Both the position numbers and the translations under genes were made by a program. Shown here in pieces: positions 42,569-52,844 of a DNA stretch of 64,000 nt. Under the pieces are notes generated by a model, which saw nothing but the letters and a program-made list of their open reading frames with translations, did no database searches and had not been told where the DNA came from. The stretch is from the NCBI GenBank assembly GCA_965200235.1, contig OZ241339.1, positions 744,001 to 808,000 of the forward strand. The letters run 5' to 3'. Every line of letters begins with the position of its first letter. The stretch's first letter is position 1. Source of the DNA: Azotimanducus chitobiosivorans. GTDB taxonomy: Bacteria > Pseudomonadota > Gammaproteobacteria > Pseudomonadales > Azotimanducaceae.

Positions 42569-43832
42569 GGTCCGGCATGGCGACGAACGCGCGCGGTCCC
42601 GGGCCGAGATAGAGTTGACGAGGACGTCCGATCTTCAAGGTCTCGCGGTGCATCTCGTTCCACTGCGCGACCCAGCCGACAATGCGTCCGAGCGCGAAAA
42701 TCGTCGTGAACGCTGAGCTCGGAATGCCAATGGCGCGCAGGATAATGCCTGAATAGAAATCCACATTCGGAAACAGCTTGCGGCGCACAAAGTAGTCGTC
42801 CTCAAGTGCGCGCTTCTCGAGTGCTTGCGCGAGCCGCAGCAGTGGACTGTTGACAGTGCCGAGCGATTCGAGCACTTCATGGCAGGAGGCGCGAAGAATC
42901 GCTGCTCGCGGATCGTAGTTCTTGTAGATGCGATGTCCGAAACCCATCAGCTTGAACGGATCGTCCGGGTCTTGAGCGCGCGCGAGGAAGGTGTCGATAT
43001 GCTCTGCATCGCCCACCTCTTCAAGCATCGCGAGCACCGCTTCATTGGCGCCTCCGTGCGACGGCCCCCACAATGCGCCGATGCCGGCGCTGACCGCCGC
43101 ATAGGGATTGGTGCCCGTCGAGCCGGACAAGCGAACAGTCGATGTCGATGCATTCTGCTCATGGTCCGCGTGCAGCACCAGAATCCGCTCCATGGCGTCA
43201 ACGACCACGGCGTCCGGCGTGTTACCCAGCACCATGGCGAGAAAATTGGCCGTGTAGTCGAGGTTCGGCTCGGGCTCGGTCAAAGGCTTCCCCGCTTGGT
43301 GGCGAAGCGCCATGGCAACGAGCGTCGGCATCTTGGCAATCAGCTTGATTGCCACCTCGCGGCGCGCCGTCTCGTCCGCCATATCCATGGCTAGGTCTTC
43401 GAAGGCGGCGAGCGCCGCGCTCAAGGTGTTGAGAACGGCCATCGGGTGGGCGTCCGCAGGCAATGCGCGGCAGACATCGTAGAGACCCGCAGGCACCGCT
43501 TGGGCTGCGAGCACTGAATGGCGAAACGCCTCAAACTCCGAGGCCGTCGGCAACTCACCGGTCAGCAGCAGGTAGGCGACCTCAAGCTGGTTCGATTCTG
43601 CCGCCAAGTCTTCGATGCGATAGCCGCGATGCAGCAAGATGCCGGCATCCCCGTCGATATAGGTCAGCGCCGAAGTACATGCGGCTGTTGACACGAACCC
43701 CGGATCGAAGGTGAAGACGTCGCTTGCGACAAGCTTGCCGACATCCAAAACGTCCTGTCCAAGTGTCGCTGCGCGAACGCAGAGCTCGATTTCGCTGCCG
43801 CGTATGCGCAGGCTCGCCGCTTCGCCATTCAT
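42561..43832 (-). CDS. gltA: Citrate synthase, type II
   Basis: 423 residues (E. coli 427) from ATG 43830-43832 with GGAGG upstream; an upstream extension to 43877 lacks family sequence. It condenses oxaloacetate and acetyl-CoA. The active site is in WGPSHGGANEAVL, MGFGHRIYKNYDPRA and the Asp of NVDFYSGI. The N-terminal domain with GDAGILLHRGYRIEDLA is typical of hexameric Gram-negative enzymes regulated by NADH. It is divergent from sdhC, the classic gltA-sdh arrangement. Confidence 0.97.
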   Translation of the reverse strand: MNGEAASLRIRGSEIELCVRAATLGQDVLDVGKLVASDVFTFDPGFVSTAACTSALTYIDGDAGILLHRGYRIEDLAAESNQLEVAYLLLTGELPTASEFEAFRHSVLAAQAVPAGLYDVCRALPADAHPMAVLNTLSAALAAFEDLAMDMADETARREVAIKLIAKMPTLVAMALRHQAGKPLTEPEPNLDYTANFLAMVLGNTPDAVVVDAMERILVLHADHEQNASTSTVRLSGSTGTNPYAAVSAGIGALWGPSHGGANEAVLAMLEEVGDAEHIDTFLARAQDPDDPFKLMGFGHRIYKNYDPRAAILRASCHEVLESLGTVNSPLLRLAQALEKRALEDDYFVRRKLFPNVDFYSGIILRAIGIPSSAFTTIFALGRIVGWVAQWNEMHRETLKIGRPRQLYLGPGPRAFVAMPDRA

Positions 43833-43993
43833 GTTCGGGCGCCTCCGCCTTTCCTGATCGTTCTCAATGCTCGACACGCGTTGATCTGTCAGCCGTGCAT
43901 ATTACACGCGAGCCGCGCGTGGGCGAGCAGCCGTCACTTCGTCTATCATTCGCACCTCATTCAGTAACAAGCCACCCTAGTTCACACCAAACC
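43833..43993. promoter_or_regulatory. Divergent gltA/sdhC control region
   Basis: 161 bases between the two divergent operons. On the minus strand TAATAT near 43910 could be the gltA -10, and on the plus strand TATCAT near 43946 could serve sdhC. Neither has a clear -35. Regulators of the TCA genes would be expected to bind here, but I see no palindrome I can name. Confidence 0.35.
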
Positions 43994-44374
43994 ATGTCCA
44001 CAAGCCGCCCATCAGCGCGACCGGTGAACCTGAATTTGCTGCGCTTCCATTTTCCGCTCAACGCGGTGACCTCGATTACGCATCGCATCACCGGCCTCGT
44101 CTTGTTCATTGGCGTGTGGGCGCTGCTCTACCTCGCGCACAACGCGCTTGCCCCCCTTGCGGCCGGGCCGAGTTTCGCCGAAGCGCCGCTCGGCAAGCTG
44201 GTTCTCTTGGCGCTGTTTGGGTGCGCAAGCTTTCACCTGCTCGCGGGCGTGAAGCACCTGCTGCTCGACTTCGGCATCGGTGAGCATCTGAAGACTGCCC
44301 GCGTGCTTGCTTCGACTGCATGGGTGCTTGCCGCCGCGCTGACGGCCGTGTTTGCGGCCTGCTCATTCATGTGA
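43994..44374 (+). CDS. sdhC: Succinate dehydrogenase cytochrome b556 subunit
   Basis: 126 residues, three helices. Membrane anchor that binds heme b and ubiquinone. SITHRITGLVLF near the N-terminus holds the quinone-site Ser and Arg; FHLLAGVKHLLLDFG holds the heme His. Start ATG 43994 gives the usual short lead (MSTSRPSARPVNLNLLRF). It is seven bases before sdhD. Confidence 0.95.
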   Translation: MSTSRPSARPVNLNLLRFHFPLNAVTSITHRITGLVLFIGVWALLYLAHNALAPLAAGPSFAEAPLGKLVLLALFGCASFHLLAGVKHLLLDFGIGEHLKTARVLASTAWVLAAALTAVFAACSFM

Positions 44375-44381
44375 TGCGCGC

Positions 44382-44744
44382 ATGAGCAAAGCGCAGCACA
44401 GCAGCTTCGGCGTCACAGGCTTTCTGGCGCAGCGTATTTCATCGCTCGTGCTCGCAAGCTACCTGCTCACTTTTTCCGGCTATTTTCTGATGAATCCCAA
44501 CGCGAACAGCGAACACTTCCGAGACCTGCTGACCCACCCATTCATGCTTGTGTTCGGATTTGCCGCGCTCATCGCCTATCTTGCCCACGCATGGGTGGGT
44601 CTCTGGACAATCGGCACCGACTACGTGCGTCCGCACTACTTCGGCCGCTTCGCGTCGGTCGCGCGCCTGACGTATCACGCGGTGGCTGTCACCATGCTCG
44701 GCGGTCAGGCGCTTTGGTGGGTCTACATCATGCTTGTGCTCTAA
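44382..44744 (+). CDS. sdhD: Succinate dehydrogenase membrane anchor subunit
   Basis: 120 residues, three helices. AQRISSLVLASYLL and AYLAHAWVGLWTIGTDYVRP, with the heme His and the quinone-site Asp-Tyr pair, identify it. It ends with TAA at 44742-44744 and sdhA starts at the next base, so translation is almost certainly coupled. Confidence 0.94.
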   Translation: MSKAQHSSFGVTGFLAQRISSLVLASYLLTFSGYFLMNPNANSEHFRDLLTHPFMLVFGFAALIAYLAHAWVGLWTIGTDYVRPHYFGRFASVARLTYHAVAVTMLGGQALWWVYIMLVL

Positions 44745-46508
44745 ATGCGAACACTCGAATACGACGGAATTATCGTTGGCGGTGGCGGTGCCGGCATGCG
44801 CGCCGCGCTTGAACTGGCGCGCTCTGGATTCAAGACCGCCGTGCTGTCGAAGGTCTTCCCGACGCGCTCGCACACGGTTTCTGCGCAAGGCGGCATCACC
44901 TGCGCCATCGCGAGCGACGATCCCGAGGACGATTGGCGCTGGCACATGTACGACACCGTCAAGGGCTCGGACTACATAGGCGACCAGGACGCCATCGAAT
45001 ACATGTGCCGCGAAGGGCCGAAGTCGGTGTTCGAACTCGAACACATGGGCATGCCGTTCTCGCGCACCGAGAATGGCCGCATTTATCAGCGCCCGTTTGG
45101 CGGACAATCGAAGAATTTTGGCAAGGGCGGGCAGGCGGCGCGTACCTGCGCCGCCGCTGACCGCACCGGGCACGCGCTCCTGCACACGCTCTTTCAAGCC
45201 AATCTTGCCGCCGAAACGGTGTTTTTGAGCGAATGGGTGGCGACCGACCTCGTGGTCAATGTTGACGGCGTCGTCACCGGCGTGATTGCCATCGAACTCG
45301 AAACTGGCGAGGTCTATCACGTCAAGTCGCGCGCGACCGTGCTTGCGACCGGCGGCGCCGGCCGCATCTACGCATCGACCACCAACGCGCTCACCAATAC
45401 CGGTGATGGCATTGGCATGGCGCTGCGCGCGGGCTTTCCGATGCAGGACATGGAAATGTGGCAGTTCCACCCGACCGGCATCGCCGGCGCTGGCGTGCTC
45501 GTCACCGAGGGCTGCCGCGGCGAAGGCGGCTATCTGATCAACAAGACCGGCGAGCGCTTCATGGAACGCTACGCGCCAACCGCCAAGGATCTCGCCGGGC
45601 GCGATGTGGTCGCGCGCTCGATGATTCTGGAGATTCTTGAAGGGCGCGGCTGTGGCGCGAACGGCGACCATGTGTTCCTCAAGCTCGATCACCTCGGCGC
45701 GGAGACGCTCAATCAGAGGCTGCCCGGCATTCTTGAGCTTTCGCGTACCTTTGCGCATGTCGATCCGGTGACCGACCCGATTCCGGTGGTGCCGACCTGC
45801 CATTACATGATGGGCGGCATTCCAACGACCAAGCTCGGCGCGGCGCTGACGCAATCCGATGCGGGCGAAGACCAAGACATCCCGGGACTCTACGCCGCAG
45901 GTGAAACAGCCTGTGTTTCAGTTCACGGCGCCAATCGCTTGGGCGGCAATTCGCTGCTCGACTTGATCGTCTTTGGGCGCGCCGCCGGCAGGGCGATTGA
46001 ACAGGTGCTCAAGGCGACAAGCGCGGCGCGAGAAGCGAGCGCGAGCGACCTTGAGCCGGGTCTCGCCCATCTCGCACGCTGGAACGAAAGCAAGAGCGGA
46101 GAATCGGTGGGCGAGCTCAAATCCGAGTTGCAAAAGGTCATGCAGGAGAGCTTCGGCGTGTTTCGCTCGGCCGAGCCAATGGCAAGCGGCGTCGCCAAGC
46201 TTGGCGAGATTCGCGAGCGGGCGGCCGAAGCGCATCTCCCCGACAAGTCAGCCACCTTCAATACCGCGCGTCTCGAAGCCCTTGAACTCGACAACCTGAT
46301 TGAAGTCGCCGAAGCGACGGCGATTGCGGCGGCCATGCGAACCGAAAGCCGCGGCGCCCATGCGCGCGACGACTACCGGACGCGCGACGACGAGAATTGG
46401 CTCTGTCATTCGCTGTATCTGCCGCGCTCGAAGCAGCTTGGCAAGCGAGATGTCAACTTCGCGCCCGAAGAAATGAATGCGTTCGCGCCCCAGGCGCGGC
46501 AGTACTAA
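44745..46508 (+). CDS. sdhA: Succinate dehydrogenase flavoprotein subunit
   Basis: 587 residues, standard. It oxidises succinate to fumarate. The FAD loop IIVGGGGAGMRAALELA, the His that covalently holds FAD in RSHTVSAQGGITCA, the HPTGIAGAG and RGEGG substrate loops and PTCHYMMGGIPT are all present. The start directly follows the sdhD stop. Confidence 0.98.
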   Translation: MRTLEYDGIIVGGGGAGMRAALELARSGFKTAVLSKVFPTRSHTVSAQGGITCAIASDDPEDDWRWHMYDTVKGSDYIGDQDAIEYMCREGPKSVFELEHMGMPFSRTENGRIYQRPFGGQSKNFGKGGQAARTCAAADRTGHALLHTLFQANLAAETVFLSEWVATDLVVNVDGVVTGVIAIELETGEVYHVKSRATVLATGGAGRIYASTTNALTNTGDGIGMALRAGFPMQDMEMWQFHPTGIAGAGVLVTEGCRGEGGYLINKTGERFMERYAPTAKDLAGRDVVARSMILEILEGRGCGANGDHVFLKLDHLGAETLNQRLPGILELSRTFAHVDPVTDPIPVVPTCHYMMGGIPTTKLGAALTQSDAGEDQDIPGLYAAGETACVSVHGANRLGGNSLLDLIVFGRAAGRAIEQVLKATSAAREASASDLEPGLAHLARWNESKSGESVGELKSELQKVMQESFGVFRSAEPMASGVAKLGEIRERAAEAHLPDKSATFNTARLEALELDNLIEVAEATAIAAAMRTESRGAHARDDYRTRDDENWLCHSLYLPRSKQLGKRDVNFAPEEMNAFAPQARQY

Positions 46509-46521
46509 CGAGGAGGCTGTC

Positions 46522-47226
46522 TTGAAGGTCAAGATCTATCGATACAATCCGGAGACCGACGCCAAGCCACGGATGCAGTCGTTTGACTACGACCTTGAAG
46601 AGGGCGCGGATGCGATGGTCCTCGATGTGCTTGAAGACCTCAAGGCCTCGCATCCCGACCTCACGTTCCGGCGCTCGTGCCGCGAAGGCGTGTGCGGCTC
46701 GGACGCCATCAACATGAATGGCCGCAATGGACTCGCGTGCATCACGCCGGTTTCCGAAATCGCGCCGCGCGGCAAGCTTGACCTGCGGCCGCTGCCGGGG
46801 CTGCCGGTGATTCGCGACCTGATTGTCGATATGACGCAGTTCTACGATCAGTACAAGCGCGTCGAGCCGTGGCTCAAGAACGAGACCCCGCCGCCCGATC
46901 AAGAGCGCTTGCAGTCTCCAGAGCAACGCGCCGAACTCGATGGACTCTACGAGTGCATCCTCTGCGCCTGCTGCTCGACATCCTGCCCGTCGTTCTGGTG
47001 GAACCCCGACAAGTTCGTCGGTCCGGCCGGACTCCTGCAAGCCTACCGCTTTATCGCCGACAGCCGCGACGAAGCGCGCACCTCAAGATTGCAAGACCTG
47101 AAAGACGCATACAGCCTCTATCGCTGCCGCGGCATCATGAACTGCGTCAGCGCTTGCCCCAAGGGCCTCAACCCCACCGAAGCCATCGGCAAGATCCGCC
47201 ATCTGATGATCACGGAAGACGCATAG
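46522..47226 (+). CDS. sdhB: Succinate dehydrogenase iron-sulfur subunit
   Basis: 234 residues from a TTG start at 46522, supported by GAGGAGG seven bases upstream and by the resulting MKVKIYRYNPE N-terminus; upstream frame is sdhA sequence. [2Fe-2S] Cys in RRSCREGVCGSDAI, [4Fe-4S] in CILCACCSTSCPSFWWN and [3Fe-4S]/[4Fe-4S] in MNCVSACPKGLNP. It passes electrons to the membrane anchor. Confidence 0.97.
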   Translation: MKVKIYRYNPETDAKPRMQSFDYDLEEGADAMVLDVLEDLKASHPDLTFRRSCREGVCGSDAINMNGRNGLACITPVSEIAPRGKLDLRPLPGLPVIRDLIVDMTQFYDQYKRVEPWLKNETPPPDQERLQSPEQRAELDGLYECILCACCSTSCPSFWWNPDKFVGPAGLLQAYRFIADSRDEARTSRLQDLKDAYSLYRCRGIMNCVSACPKGLNPTEAIGKIRHLMITEDA

Positions 47227-47234
47227 CGAGTCCC

Positions 47235-50075
47235 ATGGAATCCACCCTTGAGCGCATGCGCCGCACCTCGCACCTGGCGGCGGGCAATTTCGGCTACATG
47301 GAGTCCATGTACGACCGCTATTTGACGAGCCCAGGCGAGATGCCGATCGAGTGGCGAACCTACTTTGAAAAGCTCCCCAATGTTGGTGAGATTCGCGGTG
47401 CGGATGTATCGCACAGCACCGTTGTTGCGCATTTCGAGCGCCTCGGACGCAACCGCTTCAAGGCGCGCTCGGAGTCGGTCTCCACCGATATCTCCGATGA
47501 CCACAATCGCAAGCAGGCGGTGGTCTCGGAACTCATTTCAAGCTACCGGCAATACGGCCACGAGGAAGCGAGCATCGACCCGCTCGGTCTCATGCCGCGC
47601 CGCCGCATCCCCGAACTCGACCCCTTGGCGAACCCGCTCTTGAGCGCCGCCGACCTTGACGATGTGTTCCAGGTCGGGTCGTTTCACTTTGGCGCCGAGG
47701 TCGCCACGCTAAAAGCCTTTGTTGGCGCGCTGCGCGACACCTACTGCCGCACCATCGGCCTCGAATACATGCACATCGTCAATCTCGACGAGGTCGCTTG
47801 GCTTGAACAGCGCATCGAGTCGAGCCGCGCGCGCCTTGAACTCGATGAGAAAAGCAAGCTGCACCTGCTTGAGCGCTTGACCGCCGCCGAAGGCTTGGAG
47901 ACCTATCTGCACAGCCGCTACCCCGGCACCAAGCGCTTCGGACTTGATGGCTGCGAGAGCTTCATCCCGCTGCTCGACCACGCCATCCAACGCATCGGCG
48001 CCTCCGGATGCATTGAATGTGTCATCGGCATGGCGCACCGCGGGCGGCTCAACGTGCTCGTCAATATTCTCGGCAAGCAGCCGAAAGACCTGTTTGACGA
48101 GTTCGAAGGCAAGTCGGTGGCGGCGCTTGGGTCGGGGGATGTCAAATACCATCTCGGCTTCTCGTCCGATGTGCACACGCCAGGCGGCAACGTGCATCTT
48201 GCGCTGTCGTTCAACCCGTCGCATCTCGAAATCGTCGCGCCTGTCGTTGAAGGTTCGGTGCGCGCGCGCCAAGACCGTCGCGGCGACCCTGAGGGCAGCC
48301 AGGTCGTGCCGATCATCGTGCATGGCGATGCGGCATTCGCCGGTCAAGGCGTCGTCATGGAATCGTTCCAGATGTCGCAGACGCGCGGCTTTCAAACCGG
48401 CGGCACCTTGCACATCATTCTCAATAATCAGATCGGCTTCACCACCCATGAGCGACGCGACGCGCGTTCCACCGAATACTGCTCGGAAGTTGCCAAGCTG
48501 GTGCAAGCGCCGATCTTCCACGTCAACGCCGACGACCCGGAAGCGGTGCTGTTCGTCACCGAGCTCGCTGTCGATTACCGCATGAAGTACAAAAAGGACG
48601 TGGTGATTGATCTTGTCGGCTACCGTCGTCATGGGCACAATGAAGCCGAGGACCCGACCAAGACGCAGCCGGTGATGTATCGGCGCATTCGTGAGTTGCC
48701 GCGCGTGCGGGCGAAATATGCGGACGCGCTCATCGCCGAAGGGGTGATTGACGAAGCCGGCGTCAGCACGGTTTCCAGCGAGTATCGCGACGCGCTTGAG
48801 AGCGGTCGCCACGTCGCGCTGTCGCTTTCAAGCGAACCGGACTCAAGCCTGTTTGTGAACTGGATGCCCTACATCGAGGCGCCCTTCGATGAGTCCGTGG
48901 ACACGCGCTTTGACGAGGCGCGGCTGCGGCGTCTCGCCTCGCGACTCGAACAGATGCCGGACGGCTTTGAGATGCATAAGCAGGTGCGATCAGTGATGAA
49001 CGACCGCCACCGCATGGCGGCAGGCGCGCGTCCAGTCAACTGGGGGTTCGCCGAAATCATGGCCTATGCATCGCTCATTGACGAGGGCATTCCCGTGCGA
49101 CTGACCGGCCAGGATGTGTCGGTCGGTACCTTTTCGCACCGTCATGCGAAGCTGTATAACCAGAAGGATGGCGCCTCGTTCACGCCGCTCAAGTCGCTGC
49201 GCGGCGATGTGGCGTTCGACATCTACAACTCGCTTCTGTCCGAGGAAGCCGTGCTCGCGTTTGAATACGGCTACGCCGCCACCACGCCGACGAGCCTGAC
49301 AATCTGGGAAGCGCAGTTCGGCGACTTTGCGAACGGCGCGCAAGTCGTCATCGATCAGTTCATTTCTTCGGGCGAGGTCAAATGGGGACGACTTTGCGGC
49401 CTTGTCATGCTCTTGCCGCACGGCTACGACGGCGCCGGGCCGGAGCACTCGTCGGCACGGCTCGAACGCTTCTTGCAGCTATGCGCCCACGACAACATGG
49501 TGGTTGTGGTGCCGTCGACACCGGCACAGGTCTTCCACATGTTCCGCCGTCATATGAAGGTGGCGACGCGCCGCCCACTCATTGTGCTCACCGCCAAGAA
49601 TCTGCTGCGCTTTCGCGAAGCCGTATCGTCCATTGACGAACTGACCCGAGGCCGGTTCCATAGCGTGCTCGCCGACCCTTACAAGTTCGATGTCAAACGG
49701 GCGGAGCGCGTGGTGGTGTGCAGCGGCAAGGTCTACTACGATCTGTCGAGCCGCCGCCACGAACTCGGTCTCAATCATGTGGACATCATCCGTATCGAGC
49801 AGCTCTTTCCGTTCCCGGAAGCCGCGCTTGCTCGAGAACTCGATACCTACGGCAAGCTCAAATCCATTATCTGGTGCCAGGAAGAGCCGCGCAATCAAGG
49901 CGCTTGGTTCTTGAGCCGGCATCGAATCGAGCGAGCGATTCAAGCGAGTCGGCACAATGTCGCACTTGAGTATGCCGGCCGCGAAGAGTCGGCGGCGCCG
50001 GCGTGCGGTTATATTTCGCGCCATATCGAAGAACAGGCGGCCCTTGTGGCCGAGGCGCTCGGAGTTTCGTCATGA
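47235..50075 (+). CDS. sucA: 2-oxoglutarate dehydrogenase E1
   Basis: 946 residues from ATG 47235 (E. coli 933). Thiamine-diphosphate decarboxylase of 2-oxoglutarate, E1 of the oxoglutarate dehydrogenase complex. GYMESMYDRYL at the N-terminus, IGMAHRGRLNVLVNILGK, RRHGHNEAEDPTKTQP (ThDP/metal) and FEYGYAATTPTSL are family marks. The stop overlaps the sucB start as ATGA. Confidence 0.97.
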   Translation: MESTLERMRRTSHLAAGNFGYMESMYDRYLTSPGEMPIEWRTYFEKLPNVGEIRGADVSHSTVVAHFERLGRNRFKARSESVSTDISDDHNRKQAVVSELISSYRQYGHEEASIDPLGLMPRRRIPELDPLANPLLSAADLDDVFQVGSFHFGAEVATLKAFVGALRDTYCRTIGLEYMHIVNLDEVAWLEQRIESSRARLELDEKSKLHLLERLTAAEGLETYLHSRYPGTKRFGLDGCESFIPLLDHAIQRIGASGCIECVIGMAHRGRLNVLVNILGKQPKDLFDEFEGKSVAALGSGDVKYHLGFSSDVHTPGGNVHLALSFNPSHLEIVAPVVEGSVRARQDRRGDPEGSQVVPIIVHGDAAFAGQGVVMESFQMSQTRGFQTGGTLHIILNNQIGFTTHERRDARSTEYCSEVAKLVQAPIFHVNADDPEAVLFVTELAVDYRMKYKKDVVIDLVGYRRHGHNEAEDPTKTQPVMYRRIRELPRVRAKYADALIAEGVIDEAGVSTVSSEYRDALESGRHVALSLSSEPDSSLFVNWMPYIEAPFDESVDTRFDEARLRRLASRLEQMPDGFEMHKQVRSVMNDRHRMAAGARPVNWGFAEIMAYASLIDEGIPVRLTGQDVSVGTFSHRHAKLYNQKDGASFTPLKSLRGDVAFDIYNSLLSEEAVLAFEYGYAATTPTSLTIWEAQFGDFANGAQVVIDQFISSGEVKWGRLCGLVMLLPHGYDGAGPEHSSARLERFLQLCAHDNMVVVVPSTPAQVFHMFRRHMKVATRRPLIVLTAKNLLRFREAVSSIDELTRGRFHSVLADPYKFDVKRAERVVVCSGKVYYDLSSRRHELGLNHVDIIRIEQLFPFPEAALARELDTYGKLKSIIWCQEEPRNQGAWFLSRHRIERAIQASRHNVALEYAGREESAAPACGYISRHIEEQAALVAEALGVSS

Positions 50076-51376
50076 GTTGGGAGGTGAAGGCACCAAGATT
50101 CCCGGAGTCGATCAGCGAAGGCACCATCGCGGCATGGCACAAGGCGCCTGGAGACACGGTGCACCGCGATGAACTGCTCGTCGATGTCGAAACCGAAAAG
50201 GTGACGATCGAAGTGTTTGCGCAAGAGAGCGGGCGGCTCGAAAAAATATTGAAAGACGCTGGCGCGACTGTATTGTCCGAAGAAGTGCTCGCATTGCTCG
50301 AAGTCTCAGCGGCAGTGCCGGCGACTGCGCAGCAAGCGGTGTCGAAACAGCTGGCGCCGGAAAAAGCAGAAGCCGAGAAGGCCGCAGCCGCCGAGAAGGC
50401 CGCAGCCATTGATACGAGTACGAGCACAAGCAAGGCGCCGCGCACAAGTCCCGCTGTGAAGAAGCTCTCAGCAGAGCTTGGCGTTGACCTTGAGACGGTT
50501 GAAGGCAGCGGCCGCGACGGGCGAATCCTGCGCGCCGATGTGCAACGCGCCGCGGACGATGCCAAGCGCAGCGAGCGCCAAGCGAGCATCGCAGGCATCA
50601 GCGCCGGAGAAGCGCCGCCTGTCGGCGAGGGCGGTGAAGCGCTGACAAGCATCGGCTCGGCCTCCGATGAAGCGCGTGTCGAACGACGCGTGCCAATGAC
50701 GCGGCTGCGCGCAAGCATTGCGCGCCGCTTGGTCGAAGCGCAGCACAACGCCGCCATGCTCACGACCTTCAACGAAGTGGACATGAGCGAAGTTGCGCGC
50801 ATGAGAGAGAAGTACAAGGATCAATTCGCTGCGCGCCATGGTGGCGTGCGCCTCGGCTTCATGTCGTTCTTTGTGAGCGCCGCCGTCGAAGCGCTGAAGC
50901 GCTTCCCTGCCGTCAACGCATCGATCGATGCAAGCGACATCGTCTATCACGGCTACTACGATATTGGCGTTGCCGTATCGACCGAAGCAGGTCTGCTTGT
51001 GCCGGTCATCCGCGATGCCGACGCCTTGGGCCTCGCGCAAATCGAAGAGCAGATCGTGCAGTATTCGGCCAAGGCGCGCGACGGCAAGCTCTCGCTCGAA
51101 GAACTCGCGGGCGGTACCTTCACCATTTCCAACGGCGGCATTTTCGGCTCGCTGCTGTCAACGCCAATCTTGAATCCGCCGCAAACAGCGATTCTTGGCA
51201 TGCACAAAATTCAACAGCGACCGGTCGTGGTCGATGGCGATATTGTCGTGCGGCCGATGATGTATCTTGCGCTCAGCTACGACCACCGGCTGATCGACGG
51301 CAAGGAAGCCGTGCAGTTTCTCGTCACCATCAAAGAGATGGTCGAAGACCCGGCAAGGCTCCTGCTGGAAATCTAG
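50072..51376 (+). CDS. sucB: Dihydrolipoamide succinyltransferase (E2 of oxoglutarate dehydrogenase)
   Basis: 434 residues. N-terminal lipoyl domain with the modified Lys in VDVETEKVTIEV, then an Ala/Glu/Lys linker, a peripheral subunit-binding domain (TSPAVKKLSAELGVDL), a second linker and the catalytic domain ending SYDHRLIDGKEAVQFL with His and Asp. It transfers succinyl to CoA. Starts inside the sucA stop. Confidence 0.97.
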   Translation: MSWEVKAPRFPESISEGTIAAWHKAPGDTVHRDELLVDVETEKVTIEVFAQESGRLEKILKDAGATVLSEEVLALLEVSAAVPATAQQAVSKQLAPEKAEAEKAAAAEKAAAIDTSTSTSKAPRTSPAVKKLSAELGVDLETVEGSGRDGRILRADVQRAADDAKRSERQASIAGISAGEAPPVGEGGEALTSIGSASDEARVERRVPMTRLRASIARRLVEAQHNAAMLTTFNEVDMSEVARMREKYKDQFAARHGGVRLGFMSFFVSAAVEALKRFPAVNASIDASDIVYHGYYDIGVAVSTEAGLLVPVIRDADALGLAQIEEQIVQYSAKARDGKLSLEELAGGTFTISNGGIFGSLLSTPILNPPQTAILGMHKIQQRPVVVDGDIVVRPMMYLALSYDHRLIDGKEAVQFLVTIKEMVEDPARLLLEI

Positions 51377-51385
51377 GGGATATCT

Positions 51386-52816
51386 ATGCAATCAGAATAC
51401 GATGTCATCGTCATCGGCGGCGGTCCTGCCGGATACGCTGCCGCTATTCGCGCCGCGCAGCTTGGGCTGAAGACCGCCTGCATCGACAAGCGGCTTGATG
51501 CCAAAGGCAAGCCTGCCTTCGGCGGCACCTGCCTCAATGTCGGCTGCATTCCGTCGAAGACGCTGCTTGATATTTCGCACAAGTTCGTTGATGCGCGCGA
51601 CAAATTTTCATCCCTCGGCATCAACGTTGCGGACCCGAGCATCGATATCGCCAAAATGCAAAAGCAGAAGCAGCAGGTGGTCGGACGGCTGGTGCGCGGC
51701 ATTTCAGGACTGTTCAAATCAGCGGGCGTGGACGCGCTGCCCGGCACGGGCACGCTGCATTCAGGCCCCGGTGTCGAGTACGCGCCGCACGACGGCGATT
51801 CGTCGCGCTTAAGCGCTGCAAACGTCATCTTGGCGCCGGGTTCGGTGCCGGTCGAGCTTGAGAAGATCCCACTCACCGAGAATGCCATCGTTGATTCAAC
51901 CGGTGCGCTTGAGTTCAGCGAACCGCCGGCGCGCCTTGGCATTATCGGCGCAGGCATCATCGGCCTCGAACTTGGCAGCGTCTGGGGGCGGCTTGGTTCC
52001 GAAGTGTGCCTGCTCGAAGCGATGGACGAATTTCTGCCGATGCTCGATCAGGAAATTGCGGGTCAGGCGAAGAAGCTCTTTGCGCGCCAAGGCATGGATA
52101 TTCGACTCGGCGCCCGGGTGCTTGGTGCGGACATCGGCAAGGATGGCGTGGCGCTTGAGTTCTCGGACGCGACAGGCACGCACACGCAAACATTTGATCG
52201 CGTCATTGTCGCCGTGGGTCGCCGGCCTTACACGCAAGATCTACTCTCGCCAAATTGCGGCGTGGTGCCCGATGAACGTGGCTTCATCGCGGTTGACGAC
52301 GACTGCTCGACAGGCGTGCCGCATGTGTTTGCCGTGGGTGACGCGGTGCGCGGGCCGATGCTTGCGCACAAGGCAACGCACGAAGGCGTGATGGTGGTCG
52401 AGCGTATCGCCGGGCACAAGCCGAGCGTCAATTACGACTGCATTCCCAACGTCATCTACACGCATCCGGAGATTGCCTGGATCGGCCTCTCTGAGGAAGA
52501 AGCGCGCGGACGCGGACTCGACACCGAGGTTGGGCGCTTCCCATTTGTCGCCAATGGCCGCGCCTTGGCGTCATCTGAAGCCGAAGGTCAGGTCAAGGTG
52601 ATCACCGATGCGGCAAGCGAGCGCATATGCGGCGTGACGGCGATGGGCCCTTCAGCATCCGAATTGATCGCCGAAGCCGCCATCGCCATGGAGTTCGACG
52701 CGTCCGCCGAGGACTTGGGGCTCACCGTCTTCGCGCACCCGACGCTCTCCGAAGCGCTGCACGAAGCGGCGCTCGACGCCTTCGGCGCGGCCATTCACAT
52801 GCCGTCTAGTCGCTGA
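51386..52816 (+). CDS. lpd: Dihydrolipoamide dehydrogenase (E3)
   Basis: 476 residues. It reoxidises lipoyl groups with FAD and NAD+. FAD loop IVIGGGPAGYAAAI, redox disulfide GGTCLNVGCIPSK, NAD domain IIGAGIIGLELGSVWGRLG, and the active-site His-Glu in HPTLSEALHEA. Being within the suc operon means the oxoglutarate complex has its own E3 copy here. Confidence 0.97.
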   Translation: MQSEYDVIVIGGGPAGYAAAIRAAQLGLKTACIDKRLDAKGKPAFGGTCLNVGCIPSKTLLDISHKFVDARDKFSSLGINVADPSIDIAKMQKQKQQVVGRLVRGISGLFKSAGVDALPGTGTLHSGPGVEYAPHDGDSSRLSAANVILAPGSVPVELEKIPLTENAIVDSTGALEFSEPPARLGIIGAGIIGLELGSVWGRLGSEVCLLEAMDEFLPMLDQEIAGQAKKLFARQGMDIRLGARVLGADIGKDGVALEFSDATGTHTQTFDRVIVAVGRRPYTQDLLSPNCGVVPDERGFIAVDDDCSTGVPHVFAVGDAVRGPMLAHKATHEGVMVVERIAGHKPSVNYDCIPNVIYTHPEIAWIGLSEEEARGRGLDTEVGRFPFVANGRALASSEAEGQVKVITDAASERICGVTAMGPSASELIAEAAIAMEFDASAEDLGLTVFAHPTLSEALHEAALDAFGAAIHMPSSR

Positions 52817-52844
52817 ATGAGGTCGATGAAACAAAGTCAATGAT